Shown: positions 28,893 to 38,913 of the stretch, in pieces
How positions within the stretch are numbered: the stretch's first letter is position 1
Layout of the letters: each line of letters starts with the position of its first letter
Assembly (NCBI RefSeq): GCF_000682735.1
Contig: NZ_AWFD01000037.1
Coordinates: 124,001 to 188,000 of the forward strand
Source of the DNA: Hyphomonas sp. CY54-11-8
GTDB taxonomy: Bacteria; Pseudomonadota; Alphaproteobacteria; Caulobacterales; Hyphomonadaceae
Direction: 5' to 3'
Length of the DNA: 64,000 nucleotides
Program-made: the position numbers and the translations under genes
The notes under the pieces: model-generated
The model's input: only the letters and a program-made list of their open reading frames with translations
What the model was told of the DNA's origin: nothing
Database searches by the model: none

Positions 28893-30266
28893 ATGCAAGA
28901 CACTCAACAGACGACCGAACCCCAGGCGCCAGCGCGCTCGACTCTTTCGCATGGCGTGAAGAGCCTTGTTGCGCTGCTGGTACTGGGAACAGGCTCGGCC
29001 CTTGCGGGTCTGCTGATCGCCGGACCGAACGGCCAGAACGGGCCGGGCGCCGCAGAAGCAGCCCCCGCCCCACCGCCGCTGGCGACGACCCTGCTGACCG
29101 CCACAGATATTGAGCCACCCGCAGCGCCGCTGCAGACGGCGACCGGCACGCTGGCCCGCCGCGAGACGCTGACCGGCCTCGTCCAACGTCTCGGCGCCCC
29201 CGCAAACGAAGCGGCCAGTGCCCTTCAGACCCTTTACGACCAGGACCTGATCGATCCGCGGCGACTTCTGCCCGGTCTTGAAGCCGAAGTATTCCTGGAT
29301 GACGGGCATCTCAGTGCCCTCAACGTGAAGGCCGAGGCTGGGCGGAACCTGTTCATCAAACGCGGCGCGGACGGCGGCTGGACCGCCGCGGCCCTGAATG
29401 CGCGTCTGATTCCGCAATATCACCGCGTCGGCGCCCCGATCGAAACCTCGATCTATGAAACGGCATTGAACCTCGGCGCGGGGGACCAGCAAGTCGTCGA
29501 CTTCGCCTCCGTCTTCGCCTACGACGTTGACTTCCAACGCGAAATTCACCCAGGCGACTCCTTCGAAATGGTGTACGAAACGTACACCGATGAGGCCGGG
29601 CACCCGGTAAAGACCGGCAACCTGATCTACGCCGCCCTTAACGGCCAGGCCCTGACGCGCAGCTTCTACCGCTTCGCGCCCTCAGACGATGGCGAGACCG
29701 ATTACTTCGATTTCAATGGTGAAAGCGCCACGAAATTCCTGATGAAGACGCCGATCAACGGCGCGCGGCTTTCCTCTTCCTTCGGGAACCGCGTCCATCC
29801 GATTTCCGGCTATACCCGCCTGCACAAGGGCACGGACTTCGCCGCGCCGACCGGCACACCGGTTTATGCGGCCGGTAACGGCACGGTCGAATGGGCCGCC
29901 CGCCGCGGCGGCTATGGCAATTACATCATCGTTCGCCACGCCAATGGCTACAAAACAGCTTATGCCCACCTGTCGCGCTATACCCGCGGCCTGCGCAAAG
30001 GGCGCCGTGTGCGTCAGGGCGAAATCATTGGTTATGTCGGATCAACAGGCGCCTCCACAGGACCCCACCTGCACTATGAGGTGTACATCAATGGCAAGCC
30101 GGTAAACGCGATGAAGCTGAAACTGCCCACCGGCCGCAAACTGGCCGAGACGCCGCTCATGATGGATGAATTCCTGAAAACCCGTGACGAGATCGATGCG
30201 ATCCGCGCCGAAGAGGGCGGGTCCCTGCTCAGCGTCTCGCTGCCAATGAACCCACCCTCCCCCTGA
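28893..30266 (+). CDS. M23-family peptidoglycan endopeptidase
   Basis: 457 residues from ATG 28893 (MQDTQQTTEPQ), which has GGAGGGG about 10 bases upstream; a TTG at 28815 is rejected. A transmembrane helix lies near residues 23-43 of this form, followed by an Ala/Pro linker, a regulatory OapA/Csd3-like N-domain and the LytM domain. Zinc and catalytic residues are in RLHKGTDFAAPTGTPV and in GPHLHYEVY. It should cut peptide crosslinks of peptidoglycan in the periplasm during growth or division. An intrinsic hairpin follows the stop. Confidence 0.9.
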   Translation: MQDTQQTTEPQAPARSTLSHGVKSLVALLVLGTGSALAGLLIAGPNGQNGPGAAEAAPAPPPLATTLLTATDIEPPAAPLQTATGTLARRETLTGLVQRLGAPANEAASALQTLYDQDLIDPRRLLPGLEAEVFLDDGHLSALNVKAEAGRNLFIKRGADGGWTAAALNARLIPQYHRVGAPIETSIYETALNLGAGDQQVVDFASVFAYDVDFQREIHPGDSFEMVYETYTDEAGHPVKTGNLIYAALNGQALTRSFYRFAPSDDGETDYFDFNGESATKFLMKTPINGARLSSSFGNRVHPISGYTRLHKGTDFAAPTGTPVYAAGNGTVEWAARRGGYGNYIIVRHANGYKTAYAHLSRYTRGLRKGRRVRQGEIIGYVGSTGASTGPHLHYEVYINGKPVNAMKLKLPTGRKLAETPLMMDEFLKTRDEIDAIRAEEGGSLLSVSLPMNPPSP

Positions 30267-30292
30267 GGCACAGCAAACCCGCAGAAAAAAGA

Positions 30293-30320
30293 AAACGGCG
30301 CAGGTTTTCCTGCGCCGTTT
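30293..30320. terminator. intrinsic terminator between the M23 gene and clpB
   Basis: A perfect 12-bp stem (AAACGGCGCAGG at 30293-30304, CCTGCGCCGTTT at 30309-30320) with a TTTT loop. On the minus strand it is followed by TTTTCTTTTTT, so it is a strong terminator for clpB and may also stop the M23 transcript. Confidence 0.8.
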
Positions 30321-30339
30321 CCGTTTGATGTGACGTTGC

Positions 30340-32955
30340 TTAGTTCAGAACAGCTGCGCCCTTGGCGAAGTCGTTCGGGACGCCGTTGATGGAGAGCTGA
30401 TCGCCTTCCACGCCGATCTTGATGGTTTCGCCATCATGGATCCGGCCTTCCAGAAGCAGCCGGGCCAGCGGGTCCTGAAGCTCCTTCTGGATCACCCGCT
30501 TCAACGGACGGGCGCCATAGACCGGGTCATAACCGCGGGCGGCCAGCCAGTTGCGGGCGTCGAGGCTGAGCTCCAGCTTCATCTTCCTGTCCTTCAGCAG
30601 GCCTTCGAGGCGCTCCATCTGGATGTCGACGATGTGGTCGATCTCGCCGCGGCCCAGCCGTTTGAAGAAGACGATCTCGTCGATCCGGTTGATGAACTCC
30701 GGACGGAAGTGCGCCCGGATGGCCCCCATCACCGCATCTTTCGCACTCTCGGAGATATCGCCTTCCTCACCTGAGGCCAGCGCATCGGCGCCGAGGTTCG
30801 ACGTCATGATGATGATCGTGTTCTTGAAGTCCACGGTCCGGCCCTGGCCATCCGTCAGGCGGCCATCGTCCAGCACCTGAAGCAGCGTGTTGAACAGGTC
30901 CGGGTGGGCCTTCTCGACCTCGTCGAACAGCACGACCTGATAAGGACGCCGGCGGACCGCTTCGGTCAGCACGCCGCCTTCATCATATCCGACATAGCCG
31001 GGAGGCGCGCCGATCAGGCGGGCCACGGAGTGCTTCTCCGAGAACTCCGACATGTCGAGCCGCAAGATGGCCGTGTCGTCGTCAAACATGAATTCGGCGA
31101 GCGCCTTGGTCAGCTCCGTCTTACCGACACCGGTCGGACCGACGAACAGGAACGAGCCGATCGGACGGTTCGGGTCCTGCAGGCCGGCACGCGCGCGGCG
31201 CACGGCGTTGGATACAGCTTCAAGGGCCGGGTCCTGGCCAACGACCCGCTTGCGCAGGGCGTCCTCCATCTTCAGCAGCTTCTCGCGCTCGCCTTCCATC
31301 ATCTTGTCGACGGGAATGCCCGTCCACTTCGAGACGACCGCCGCGATGTCTTCAGGTTTCACAACTTCGGAGACGACACCGCCGCCGCCATCTTCGCTGC
31401 TCTCGGTTTCCCGGATCAGTTTTTCCAGCTGCGGAATGGTCGCGAACTTCAGCTCGGATGCCTTGGCGAGATCACCCTGGCGCTGGGCTTCGGCCATTTC
31501 GGCATAGGCCCGGTCCAGCTGCTCCTTCGCAGTAGCAGCGCCTTTCAGCTTGTTCTTCTCGGCGCTCCAAGCCGTCGTCAGCTCGTCGGAATGGGCCTGC
31601 AATTCTGCAATCTCTTCCTCAAGCGTGTTGAGACGCTCCTTGGAGGCTGCATCCTTCTCTTTCTTCAGCGCTTCGGCTTCGATCTTCAGCTGCAGCAGGC
31701 GGCGGTCGATCTCGTCCAGTTCTTCCGGCTTGGAGTCCACCTGCATGCGCAGGCGTGAGGCCGCTTCGTCCATCAGGTCGATGGCCTTGTCCGGCAGGAA
31801 GCGGTCCGTGATGTAGCGGTTCGACAGCGTGGCCGCCGAAACGATCGCCGCATCCGATACGCGTACGCCGTGGTGGGCCTCATACCGGCCCTTCAGGCCA
31901 CGGAGGATCGAGATCGTGTCTTCCACGGTCGGCTCGTCCACGAACACGGCCATGAAACGGCGGGCAAGTGCCGGGTCGCCTTCGACATATTTCCGGTATT
32001 CATCCAGCGTCGTGGCACCAACACAGTGGAGCTCACCGCGGGCGAGCGCCGGCTTCAACAGGTTCGAGGCGTCCATCGCCCCGTCGCCCTTCCCGGCCCC
32101 GACCAGCGTATGCATCTCGTCGATGAACAGGATGATGCCGCCTTCGGCCTGCTGCACTTCGTTCAGCACTGCTTTCAGGCGTTCCTCGAATTCACCGCGA
32201 AACTTCGCGCCGGCAATCAGCGCGCCCATATCGAGGGCGAGCAGCTTCTTGTCCTTCAGGCTTTCCGGCACATCCCCATTGACGATACGCAGGGCGAGAC
32301 CCTCGGCAATTGCTGTTTTACCCACACCGGGCTCACCGATCAGGACAGGGTTGTTCTTGGTCCGGCGCGACAGGACCTGGATCGTGCGGCGGATTTCCTC
32401 GTCACGGCCGATGACCGGGTCGAGCTTGCCGTCGCGCGCATCCTGGGTCAGGTCACGGGCATATTTCTTGAGGGCTTCATAGCCTTCTTCGGCATTGGCG
32501 CTGTCGGCTGTGCGCCCCTGGCGCAGCTGGGCAATCGCCCCTTCCAGCCCTTTTGGTGTCACACCAGCATCCTTCAGAATATTTGCGGCCGGATCACCGG
32601 TGAGGCCGGCAATCGCCAGCAAAAGGCGTTCGGTTGTTACGAAGGAATCGCCTGCCTTCTTGGCCCCGGCTTCAGCATCCTGGAACAGTTTCGCCCCAGC
32701 CTGCTCAAGGCGCAGGCCGGTGTTCGAGCCGGAAACTTTCGGGATCTTGCCGAGCGCCGTGTCGACGCCCTGAACCACAAGTTCAGGCCGGCCGCCGCTC
32801 GCACGGATGAGGTTCACGGCCAACTGGTCGCGATCCTCCAGCATTTCTTTCAGGACATGGGCAGGTGTCAGAACCTGATGGCCAGCCGCCAATGCGGCTG
32901 TCTGAGCGCCCTGGATAATGGCCCGGGCCCGCTCGGTATATTGCTCAATATTCAT
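30340..32955 (-). CDS. clpB: ATP-dependent disaggregase ClpB
   Basis: 871 residues with the full Hsp100 layout: N-terminal Clp-N repeats, first AAA+ domain with Walker [10 protein letters not shown], the long coiled-coil middle domain (about 400-530) that distinguishes ClpB from ClpA/ClpC, and second AAA+ domain with GPTGVGKTE. It works with DnaK to pull apart protein aggregates after stress. A sequence resembling an RpoH promoter lies about 80-110 bp upstream and a strong terminator follows. Starts [10 protein letters not shown], a normal family start. Confidence 0.98.
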   Translation of the reverse strand: MNIEQYTERARAIIQGAQTAALAAGHQVLTPAHVLKEMLEDRDQLAVNLIRASGGRPELVVQGVDTALGKIPKVSGSNTGLRLEQAGAKLFQDAEAGAKKAGDSFVTTERLLLAIAGLTGDPAANILKDAGVTPKGLEGAIAQLRQGRTADSANAEEGYEALKKYARDLTQDARDGKLDPVIGRDEEIRRTIQVLSRRTKNNPVLIGEPGVGKTAIAEGLALRIVNGDVPESLKDKKLLALDMGALIAGAKFRGEFEERLKAVLNEVQQAEGGIILFIDEMHTLVGAGKGDGAMDASNLLKPALARGELHCVGATTLDEYRKYVEGDPALARRFMAVFVDEPTVEDTISILRGLKGRYEAHHGVRVSDAAIVSAATLSNRYITDRFLPDKAIDLMDEAASRLRMQVDSKPEELDEIDRRLLQLKIEAEALKKEKDAASKERLNTLEEEIAELQAHSDELTTAWSAEKNKLKGAATAKEQLDRAYAEMAEAQRQGDLAKASELKFATIPQLEKLIRETESSEDGGGGVVSEVVKPEDIAAVVSKWTGIPVDKMMEGEREKLLKMEDALRKRVVGQDPALEAVSNAVRRARAGLQDPNRPIGSFLFVGPTGVGKTELTKALAEFMFDDDTAILRLDMSEFSEKHSVARLIGAPPGYVGYDEGGVLTEAVRRRPYQVVLFDEVEKAHPDLFNTLLQVLDDGRLTDGQGRTVDFKNTIIIMTSNLGADALASGEEGDISESAKDAVMGAIRAHFRPEFINRIDEIVFFKRLGRGEIDHIVDIQMERLEGLLKDRKMKLELSLDARNWLAARGYDPVYGARPLKRVIQKELQDPLARLLLEGRIHDGETIKIGVEGDQLSINGVPNDFAKGAAVLN

Positions 32956-33035
32956 GTATCATCCCCTTTCAAAGGCAGATTTGTTTCGGGATTCCAGCGC
33001 CCCGCTTAGCGGCAGTGCCATTGTCCTTCATAGCC

Positions 33036-33063
33036 AATGTGGGAACAGATTCCGGTGTTGCAA
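33036..33063 (-). promoter_or_regulatory. candidate RpoH (sigma 32) promoter of clpB
   Basis: On the minus strand TTGCAA (33058-33063), a 14-bp spacer and CCCACATT (33036-33043), similar to the heat-shock consensus TTGAAA/CCCCATNT with two differences in the -10. It lies about 80 bp before the clpB start. Confidence 0.4.
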
Positions 33064-33091
33064 CTCCCCTGCGGCGGGAAGGCTCACACAA

Positions 33092-33124
33092 GAAAAAGCC
33101 CGGCCGCCTGAAGCGCACCGGGCT
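33092..33124 (-). terminator. intrinsic terminator of the DUF4167 gene
   Basis: A 7-bp stem (AGCCCGG at 33097-33103, CCGGGCT at 33118-33124) with a 14-base loop. On the minus strand it is followed by TTTTCT. It lies 27 bp past the DUF4167 stop codon. Confidence 0.65.
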
Positions 33125-33150
33125 GTTTGTTTGCGACGGAGCCTGTTCGC

Positions 33151-33822
33151 TCAGTCGGTCGTTTCGGCGGACGTTTCCGCTTCCTCGTCCTTGGCCTTGC
33201 GGCGGCCGCGGGAAACCGTCTTCAACACACCATCGGACGGATCGGAATCGTCTGAAGACTCATTTTCCCCGCTCTTGTAGGTCTTGCGACGCGGGCTCTT
33301 GCGGCGCGGCTTCTGCTTGTCGTCCTTGTCGTCATTGTCCGAAGACGCGCTGGATTCGTCGGAGGCGGTATCCTCATCGATGACCCGCATGGCGTCATCG
33401 CCGCTGTCGTCCTGCTTCGACGGAGCATCACGGCGCTCGACGCTGGCTTCGGTCTTTTCAGACTCGTCCTTTCCGGACTCATTCGAATTGTCATCGCCGT
33501 CATTGCGGGGATTGTCACGGCGGTTCTGGTCGCGCTCATCGCGGCTGCCGCCGCGCTGTTGCTGCTGGCGATCCCGCGCTTCCTGCTGCTTGGCAACGAT
33601 GCGCTGGTAATGTTCGGCAAACTGATAATAGGCTTCCGAGAGAATGCGGTCACCGCTGGTCTGGGCATCGCGCGCATACTGCTGGTACTTTTCAAGCACC
33701 TGCTGGGCAGACCCACGGATTTTCACGTCCGGTCCGACAGATTCGAAGTGCCGGTTCGGATTGTTGAAATTGTTCTGGTTGTTACCGCCTGACCGGCGGT
33801 TGCGCCCGCGTGAGCGTTTCAT
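33151..33822 (-). CDS. DUF4167 protein, low-complexity charged tail
   Basis: 223 residues. The first 85 hold the conserved alphaproteobacterial domain: MKRSRGRNRRSGG, an Asn-rich stretch, then FESVGPDVKIRGSAQQVLEKYQQYARDAQTSGDRI and AYYQFAEHYQRI. The rest is low complexity, alternating acidic D/E/S and basic K/R blocks, and is probably disordered. The RNA-binding-like basic N-terminus suggests nucleic acid binding, but no function is established. It sits in the conserved prfA-prmC-DUF4167-clpB order and has its own terminator. Confidence 0.85.
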   Translation of the reverse strand: MKRSRGRNRRSGGNNQNNFNNPNRHFESVGPDVKIRGSAQQVLEKYQQYARDAQTSGDRILSEAYYQFAEHYQRIVAKQQEARDRQQQQRGGSRDERDQNRRDNPRNDGDDNSNESGKDESEKTEASVERRDAPSKQDDSGDDAMRVIDEDTASDESSASSDNDDKDDKQKPRRKSPRRKTYKSGENESSDDSDPSDGVLKTVSRGRRKAKDEEAETSAETTD

Positions 33823-34018
33823 GAAGTCAGTCCCATGTTCATGCGCCTGCTAGTCTGTGCAGGCATTCCGTCGCGCTGGCCCTTTGTTCAGCTGGCCACA
33901 GCCCCATTTTTTGCGCGAAGCCTGTGATCGAAGAGGGAAACCAACGGAACCCGCTCATCTCATTTCACACGATTCTTCTATCCTGTAATGCCTTGGCCGC
34001 CAAGCGAAAATGTAAGTA

Positions 34019-34888
34019 TCACTTTTCGAGTTTCCGGCCCCATACGGCACGATCATTTCCGCCAAGGTCTTTTGAGACCCCGATTTCGGTAAATTCTGCC
34101 AACTCGAGCAATCCGGACACCGCTTCTTTCTGGTCGTGGCCAATCTCGAAAACCAGCCACGCACCGGGTTTCAGATAGTCCCTGGCGAGTTCGATTATCT
34201 CCCGATAGGCGAACAGCCCGTCCTCGCCACCGTCCAGCGCGGAAACCGGATCATGCGCACGGACTTCCGGCGCAAGACCGGCAATCTCGCTGCTGGCGAT
34301 GTAGGGAGGGTTGGAAATTACCAGGTCCGCCGTCTGCCAATCCCGCCAGTCTGCCCAGCTTCCTTCGAAAACGGTCGAACGGTCCTGAAGCTTCAGCCGG
34401 GTGAGGTTTTCACGCGCCAGGCTCGCCGCCTGCGGACTCGCCTCAACGCCGACACCCCGGACGCGCGGACGGTTGGCGAGGATGGCCGCCAGAAGGCAGC
34501 CCGTTCCCGTACCAAGGTCTGCGACAATCATCGCCTCCCCTTCCGGGATCCGGCGCAGGGCGGCCTCCACCACCACTTCACTGTCCGGTCGCGGGATCAG
34601 CGCGCGCCCATCGCAAAGGAATTCGAGACCATAGAACTCGGTCGAACCGAGAATGTGTTGGAGCGGTTGCCGTGTCTGCCGCTTACGGAGCATTTCGCCG
34701 AAACGGTTTGCAACCTCGTCAGGCACCGCGTCCGTTTCGGCAGAGATCAGCCCCGTGCGGGACAGGCCGGACGCAGCCATAAGCATCCGGCGCACCTCAT
34801 GGCCGGCTTCTTCGATGCCGGCTTCGCGCAGGCGGTTTACGCCGTCGCGGAGAAGCTCCTGATAGATCTGCACGCCGGATACCTCCAT
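34019..34888 (-). CDS. prmC: peptide chain release factor N5-glutamine methyltransferase
   Basis: 289 residues. The helical N-domain is followed by the SAM-binding motif DLGTGTG (124-130) and the substrate-glutamine motif NPPY (193-196). PLQHILGSTEFYGLEF and ALIPRPDSE are family landmarks. PrmC methylates the glutamine of the GGQ motif in release factors, and its substrate gene prfA is directly upstream (20-bp gap, same strand), an almost universal pairing. Coupled expression is likely. Confidence 0.96.
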   Translation of the reverse strand: MEVSGVQIYQELLRDGVNRLREAGIEEAGHEVRRMLMAASGLSRTGLISAETDAVPDEVANRFGEMLRKRQTRQPLQHILGSTEFYGLEFLCDGRALIPRPDSEVVVEAALRRIPEGEAMIVADLGTGTGCLLAAILANRPRVRGVGVEASPQAASLARENLTRLKLQDRSTVFEGSWADWRDWQTADLVISNPPYIASSEIAGLAPEVRAHDPVSALDGGEDGLFAYREIIELARDYLKPGAWLVFEIGHDQKEAVSGLLELAEFTEIGVSKDLGGNDRAVWGRKLEK

Positions 34889-34908
34889 CCTGACGCCTGC
34901 TTCGGCGG

Positions 34909-35985
34909 TTAGCCTGCGTCTTCCATGGCAGCGAGCTTGCGCGCCTGGTCTTCCGTAATCAGCGCTTCGATCACGTCCTGCAGCTTGTCGCCCGAAATGA
35001 TCCGGTCCAACGAATAAAGCGTCAGGCCGATCCTGTGATCGGTCACGCGGTTTTCCGGATAGTTGTAGGTGCGTACTTTCTGGCTGCGATCGCCGGAGCC
35101 GATCTGGCTGGCCCGCGCCTCGGCACGCTCGGCATCGGCTTCAGCTCGCTGCTTCTCATAAAGCCGGATCTTCAGCTGATCCATCGCCTTCTCACGGTTC
35201 ACGTGCTGCGACTTTTCGGAACTCGTCACCATGATACCCGTTGCCAGGTGCGTGATGCGCACTGCGGAGTCGGTCGTGTTGACGTGCTGCCCGCCTGCCC
35301 CGGAGGAGCGCATTGTATCGATACGGATGTCTTCCGGCTTGATGTCGATCTCGATATTTTCCGGCGCGGGCAGCACGGCGACGGTTGCCGCGGATGTGTG
35401 GATCCGGCCCTGCGTCTCGGTGGCCGGAACGCGTTGCACCCGGTGCACGCCGCTTTCCCATTTCATATGGCCAAACACGCCATCGCCAGACACGTTGGCG
35501 ACAATCTCCTTGTAGCCGCCCGCATCGCCCGGTGATGCATCGACCACGTCCACCTTCCAGCCCATCAGCTGGGCATAGCGCGAATACATGCGGAAGAGGT
35601 CACCGGCAAAAATCGCCGCCTCGTCCCCGCCGGTTCCGGCGCGGATTTCCAGCACAATATCGGCCGTGTCATCGACATCCTTCGGCAACAGGAGGATCTG
35701 CATTTCCTGCTCAAGCTCAGGCAGCTTCTCCTTCAGTTCCTCGATTTCCATCTCGGCCAGCTCGGCCATTTCCTTGTCACTGCCAGATGCCAGCGCCTGG
35801 GCCTCTTTCAGACCCTTGCGCGAATTCAGAAGGTCCCTCGCCTTTTCGACGACGGGCTTCAGTTCCGCATGTTCCTTCGACAGCGCGATGATCTCGGCCG
35901 TATCCGAGGTCGCGCCCATGCGCGCCTCGACTTCTTCAAATCGGTCGATCACCTGCTCGAGGCGGGAATTAGAAATGCTTGCCAT
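34909..35985 (-). CDS. prfA: peptide chain release factor 1
   Basis: 358 residues. The GGQ motif is at 231-233 ([17 protein letters not shown]) and the stop-codon-recognition tripeptide PAT at 187-189 ([10 protein letters not shown]), which identifies RF1 rather than RF2. RF1 terminates translation at UAA and UAG. It starts [11 protein letters not shown] and is full length. It is the first gene of the prfA-prmC pair; an accessory block begins just upstream with a MAPEG gene. Confidence 0.97.
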   Translation of the reverse strand: MASISNSRLEQVIDRFEEVEARMGATSDTAEIIALSKEHAELKPVVEKARDLLNSRKGLKEAQALASGSDKEMAELAEMEIEELKEKLPELEQEMQILLLPKDVDDTADIVLEIRAGTGGDEAAIFAGDLFRMYSRYAQLMGWKVDVVDASPGDAGGYKEIVANVSGDGVFGHMKWESGVHRVQRVPATETQGRIHTSAATVAVLPAPENIEIDIKPEDIRIDTMRSSGAGGQHVNTTDSAVRITHLATGIMVTSSEKSQHVNREKAMDQLKIRLYEKQRAEADAERAEARASQIGSGDRSQKVRTYNYPENRVTDHRIGLTLYSLDRIISGDKLQDVIEALITEDQARKLAAMEDAG

Positions 35986-36037
35986 GGCGGCTTCTCTAGA
36001 GCCGTTTACGGCAACTGGTAAGCCCCTTCCGGCGGTT

Positions 36038-36472
36038 CTATGCCAGCGTGAGGATGCGGACCACTTCCTTGCCGGCCAGGATGAACAGCGTCAGCGAGCC
36101 AAGCGCAAACATCATGAACCGCAGCGTCACTTTCGGCGACAGGATCTGCACGAAGGAATGCACCACCCGCAGGCCGACATAGGCCCAGGCGAGGTAGGTC
36201 GCGACATGATCGCCCCCGCCAGTCAGCGCGGCGAAGAACATCAGGGCGTAGAAGATCGTCGGCTGTTCGTGCAGGTGGTTGTAATTGTCGGCCACCGACC
36301 GGACGTTCGCCGGCATCCTGTCGACATAAGTGCCGGGATGGCGCGCTTCGTCAGGATTGATCTGCGCTTTCTGCATCGCCGGAATGCGCGTCGCATACAT
36401 CCACAGCCACATAACAAGCGTCCACACCACAAGGGCGAGAACAGGGTAAAGAAATCCAACATTGATTGGCAT
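36038..36472 (-). CDS. MAPEG-family membrane protein
   Basis: 144 residues with four hydrophobic helices (about 5-27, 73-90, 93-112, 118-138), the MAPEG layout. The segment [18 protein letters not shown] contains the family E-x-P pattern near helix 2, and [11 protein letters not shown] is typical. Eukaryotic relatives conjugate glutathione or make leukotrienes; bacterial ones are mostly uncharacterised. It lies at the clpB-side edge of an accessory block, 52 bp upstream of prfA on the same strand and 49 bp downstream of the esterase-like gene. Confidence 0.8.
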   Translation of the reverse strand: MPINVGFLYPVLALVVWTLVMWLWMYATRIPAMQKAQINPDEARHPGTYVDRMPANVRSVADNYNHLHEQPTIFYALMFFAALTGGGDHVATYLAWAYVGLRVVHSFVQILSPKVTLRFMMFALGSLTLFILAGKEVVRILTLA

Positions 36473-36521
36473 GGGTGCCCTCCCTAAGCACTGTTTTTCT
36501 TACGCTTACTGCGCTTTGCCT

Positions 36522-37808
36522 TTAGTGAACAGCGTATTGTGAGGCGCCTTCCCCGACGAGGTGAGTGTGCAGGAACACCGTGAAAGCGTCGATATCCTCC
36601 GACACCACGCTGTGCCCGCCGGGGCGCAGCCACCAGGAAATTCCAGCTGCCGGATCGAAGTCCCGCATACCGGACGCAGTCAGACCGGCATGCCCGGTCG
36701 CTTCATAGGCTGCGCTTGCCGCCTCTGCGGCCCGGAAGGAGGAATTCGGGTCAGACCAGACGTCGCGGCGGCCATTGCCCAGCAGGACCGGCGTCGGTGC
36801 GACCAGCGCCAGAAGTTCGTGCTGATCTACCGGGATGTCCTCCAGTCGGTCGGTCCAGTCCTGTGCTTCGGGCGCCAGCCAGTGCGGATAGGCTTTTGCC
36901 ATCCGATCAAGGCGTTCGCCGGTCAGCGACCGCGACAAGGAGGCGCCCGCAAAGCCTGACTGGTGCGCCACGACAGCGGCAATGCGCCGGTCCCAGACCG
37001 CTGCCATCAGGGCCGACTTGCCGTGCCGGGAATGCCCCATCACGCCAATACCCTTCGGATCGATGCGCGGATCTGCATCGAGCACGTCAACGGCGGCAGA
37101 GAAACTGTAGGCCCAGGCCATCAGGGCGGATGTCGGGTTCACCGGCCCGCCGAGCGCAGCCATGGTCGGCGGGGCTTGCTTGCGGCTGTCCGGCACGAAA
37201 TCGGAAGCATAGAAGCTGGCATAGGCAAGCCCGGCATCGAAATACCGCTCCACCGGCGCCAGCGCGATATAGGTGCCGAAGATCTGCGTTGCGGCCCAGC
37301 CGGGAAAGCCTTCCATCATGCCGCCGTCGCAGACCTGCCCTTCGGCATTGGTAACCGGCTCGTCCGGGAAAACGGAGCACGTGTCGGCAAAGGTCTGGCT
37401 GATCACAATGGGTACCGGTCCCGACGCCTTCGGGAAGGCGGTGACGAGGGTAAATGTCCGGGCCCCATCGCCACTGCCGATGGTGATTTCCACTTCTTCC
37501 AGCGTGCCGCGCCCATCCAGGTATTCCGGGTCGATCATCTGCCAGTCGCCATAGCTGACCGGCATGCCGGCAGGCCATGGCCCGTAGAGCACGTCCTCGA
37601 ATTTCTGCTTCAGCGCCTCACGCTGCGGGCTGCCTTCCGCCGTAATCGCGGGCAGGTCCAGCGCAGGCACTGGGGCGGGCTTGTTGTCGGTGTCGAGGCT
37701 CGCATAATTCATGCCGAGCATCGTGCAGCTCGACATGACGAGCGCCACGACAAGGATCAGGACGAGAAGCGGCAGACGGGCGAGGAACCAGAGTATAGGG
37801 CGGATCAT
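36522..37808 (-). CDS. CE15-like (glucuronoyl esterase-type) alpha/beta-hydrolase lipoprotein
   Basis: 428 residues. The N-terminal hydrophobic stretch ends in VMSSC (C28), a lipobox. The nucleophile elbow is GHSRHGK (258-264), close to the CE15 signature GCSRxGK with serine 260. A C-terminal GGHSVV supplies the likely catalytic histidine, and FPGWAATQIFGTY and WDRRIAAVVAHQSG also fit the family. CE15 enzymes split glucuronate-lignin esters; marine relatives act on unknown esters. No xylan or lignin genes are nearby, so the true substrate is open. Probably attached to a membrane facing the periplasm. Confidence 0.7.
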   Translation of the reverse strand: MIRPILWFLARLPLLVLILVVALVMSSCTMLGMNYASLDTDNKPAPVPALDLPAITAEGSPQREALKQKFEDVLYGPWPAGMPVSYGDWQMIDPEYLDGRGTLEEVEITIGSGDGARTFTLVTAFPKASGPVPIVISQTFADTCSVFPDEPVTNAEGQVCDGGMMEGFPGWAATQIFGTYIALAPVERYFDAGLAYASFYASDFVPDSRKQAPPTMAALGGPVNPTSALMAWAYSFSAAVDVLDADPRIDPKGIGVMGHSRHGKSALMAAVWDRRIAAVVAHQSGFAGASLSRSLTGERLDRMAKAYPHWLAPEAQDWTDRLEDIPVDQHELLALVAPTPVLLGNGRRDVWSDPNSSFRAAEAASAAYEATGHAGLTASGMRDFDPAAGISWWLRPGGHSVVSEDIDAFTVFLHTHLVGEGASQYAVH

Positions 37809-37894
37809 AGATTACCTGTATTCATGAACTGCCTCACCGCCGGCGACCCTTACCAATATTCCCGGTCCGGGCCAGTCCCCTCACGAAATAGTGC

Positions 37895-38731
37895 TTATGC
37901 GGTTTGCGCATAACGGTCCCGGTAGCGGCGCGAACCTGGCACGGTTTCGCCGGTATCGAGCTCGATCATCGCATCCCCCTCCCCTGTCGGCGTGATGACC
38001 ATGGCATGATCAAGATTGACTATGTGAGATCTGTGGACGCGCACATGGTGACCGCCGGTCTCCTCCAGTAGACGTTCCAGCTCTGTCAGCGTCATGCGGA
38101 CCAGATGCGTCTTTCCGGCCGTGCTCACCTCGACATAGTTTCCCGCGGCCTTGGCATGGATGACGTCCCCTGCATTCAGCATGATGGTCCGCCCGCCGGA
38201 TTTCAGCATCAGGCGCTGCTCGCGCGATGCCACTTCATCCACGGCGCGGGATTCGAGCCTGTTCTGCATCGCCATGCGGGCCAGCGCGAAGGTCAGCATC
38301 GTGATGCCGTAGCCATAAGCGTCCTTGCGCCCCTCATAGATCCAGTTGATCGGATCGGAGAGGCCGAATGTGTAGGTGTGATCCAGGACCAGCGGATAGG
38401 TCAGCTTTCGCAGCAGGACGAAGCCGAGCACGTGCAGCACGGTAAAGGCGAGGCAGGCGACGAGATGTACCGGCACAGACCAGCGCCAGCGCCGCAGCGA
38501 CAGCGGCGCAATGTCCAGGATGCGGGGAAAGAACGGAACGAGGCACAGGAGGGAGAGATGCGATGCCCCCTCCCGCACCCATGGCTCCAGCCGGGCATGC
38601 CGGTCCTCCAGTTGGATCGAGGTCGCCTGGATCACGAATGAGGCCAGCATGAAAATGACAAAGCCCGCCAAGGCCCAGCGATCTGCCTGACGGTCGGCTT
38701 CGGTCTCGGGGTGGCGAGTCGGCGCATTCAT
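37895..38731 (-). CDS. membrane-bound LytTR-family transcriptional regulator
   Basis: 278 residues from ATG 38731, with CAGGAG eight bases upstream. Four hydrophobic helices lie within residues 20-155. They are followed by the LytTR DNA-binding domain at about 178-275 (VIHAKAAGNYVEV, HHVRVHRSHIVNL, PGSRRYRDRY). There is no receiver domain, so signals are presumably sensed by the membrane part. Two TTCATCCC direct repeats 20 bp apart lie 53-80 bp upstream, the geometry expected for a LytTR site. It diverges from an acyltransferase gene that is its obvious candidate target besides itself. Confidence 0.85.
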   Translation of the reverse strand: MNAPTRHPETEADRQADRWALAGFVIFMLASFVIQATSIQLEDRHARLEPWVREGASHLSLLCLVPFFPRILDIAPLSLRRWRWSVPVHLVACLAFTVLHVLGFVLLRKLTYPLVLDHTYTFGLSDPINWIYEGRKDAYGYGITMLTFALARMAMQNRLESRAVDEVASREQRLMLKSGGRTIMLNAGDVIHAKAAGNYVEVSTAGKTHLVRMTLTELERLLEETGGHHVRVHRSHIVNLDHAMVITPTGEGDAMIELDTGETVPGSRRYRDRYAQTA

Positions 38732-38783
38732 CTCGCCACTCCTGCCACATTCCTCGTGAGAACCGGAAGGCAAACGGCAAAAT

Positions 38784-38818
38784 TTCATCCCTCAGTGCCG
38801 CCGTTCATCCCCGGGATG
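38784..38818. promoter_or_regulatory. candidate LytTR operator: paired TTCATCCC direct repeats
   Basis: Identical 8-mers TTCATCCC start at 38784 and 38804, exactly 20 bp apart, in the 182-bp gap between the LytTR gene and the divergent acyltransferase gene. The second overlaps the palindrome CATCCC-C-GGGATG (38806-38818). LytTR regulators typically bind two direct repeats about two helical turns apart. Confidence 0.4.
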
Positions 38819-38913
38819 GGCCGTTTGTCCCACCGATCCACCCCATAGCCCTTCCCCGCTGACGTGCCACAGGGCCAGCGGCAGTGTGCGCTCCAGAGAC
38901 AAGGAGTTACCCC

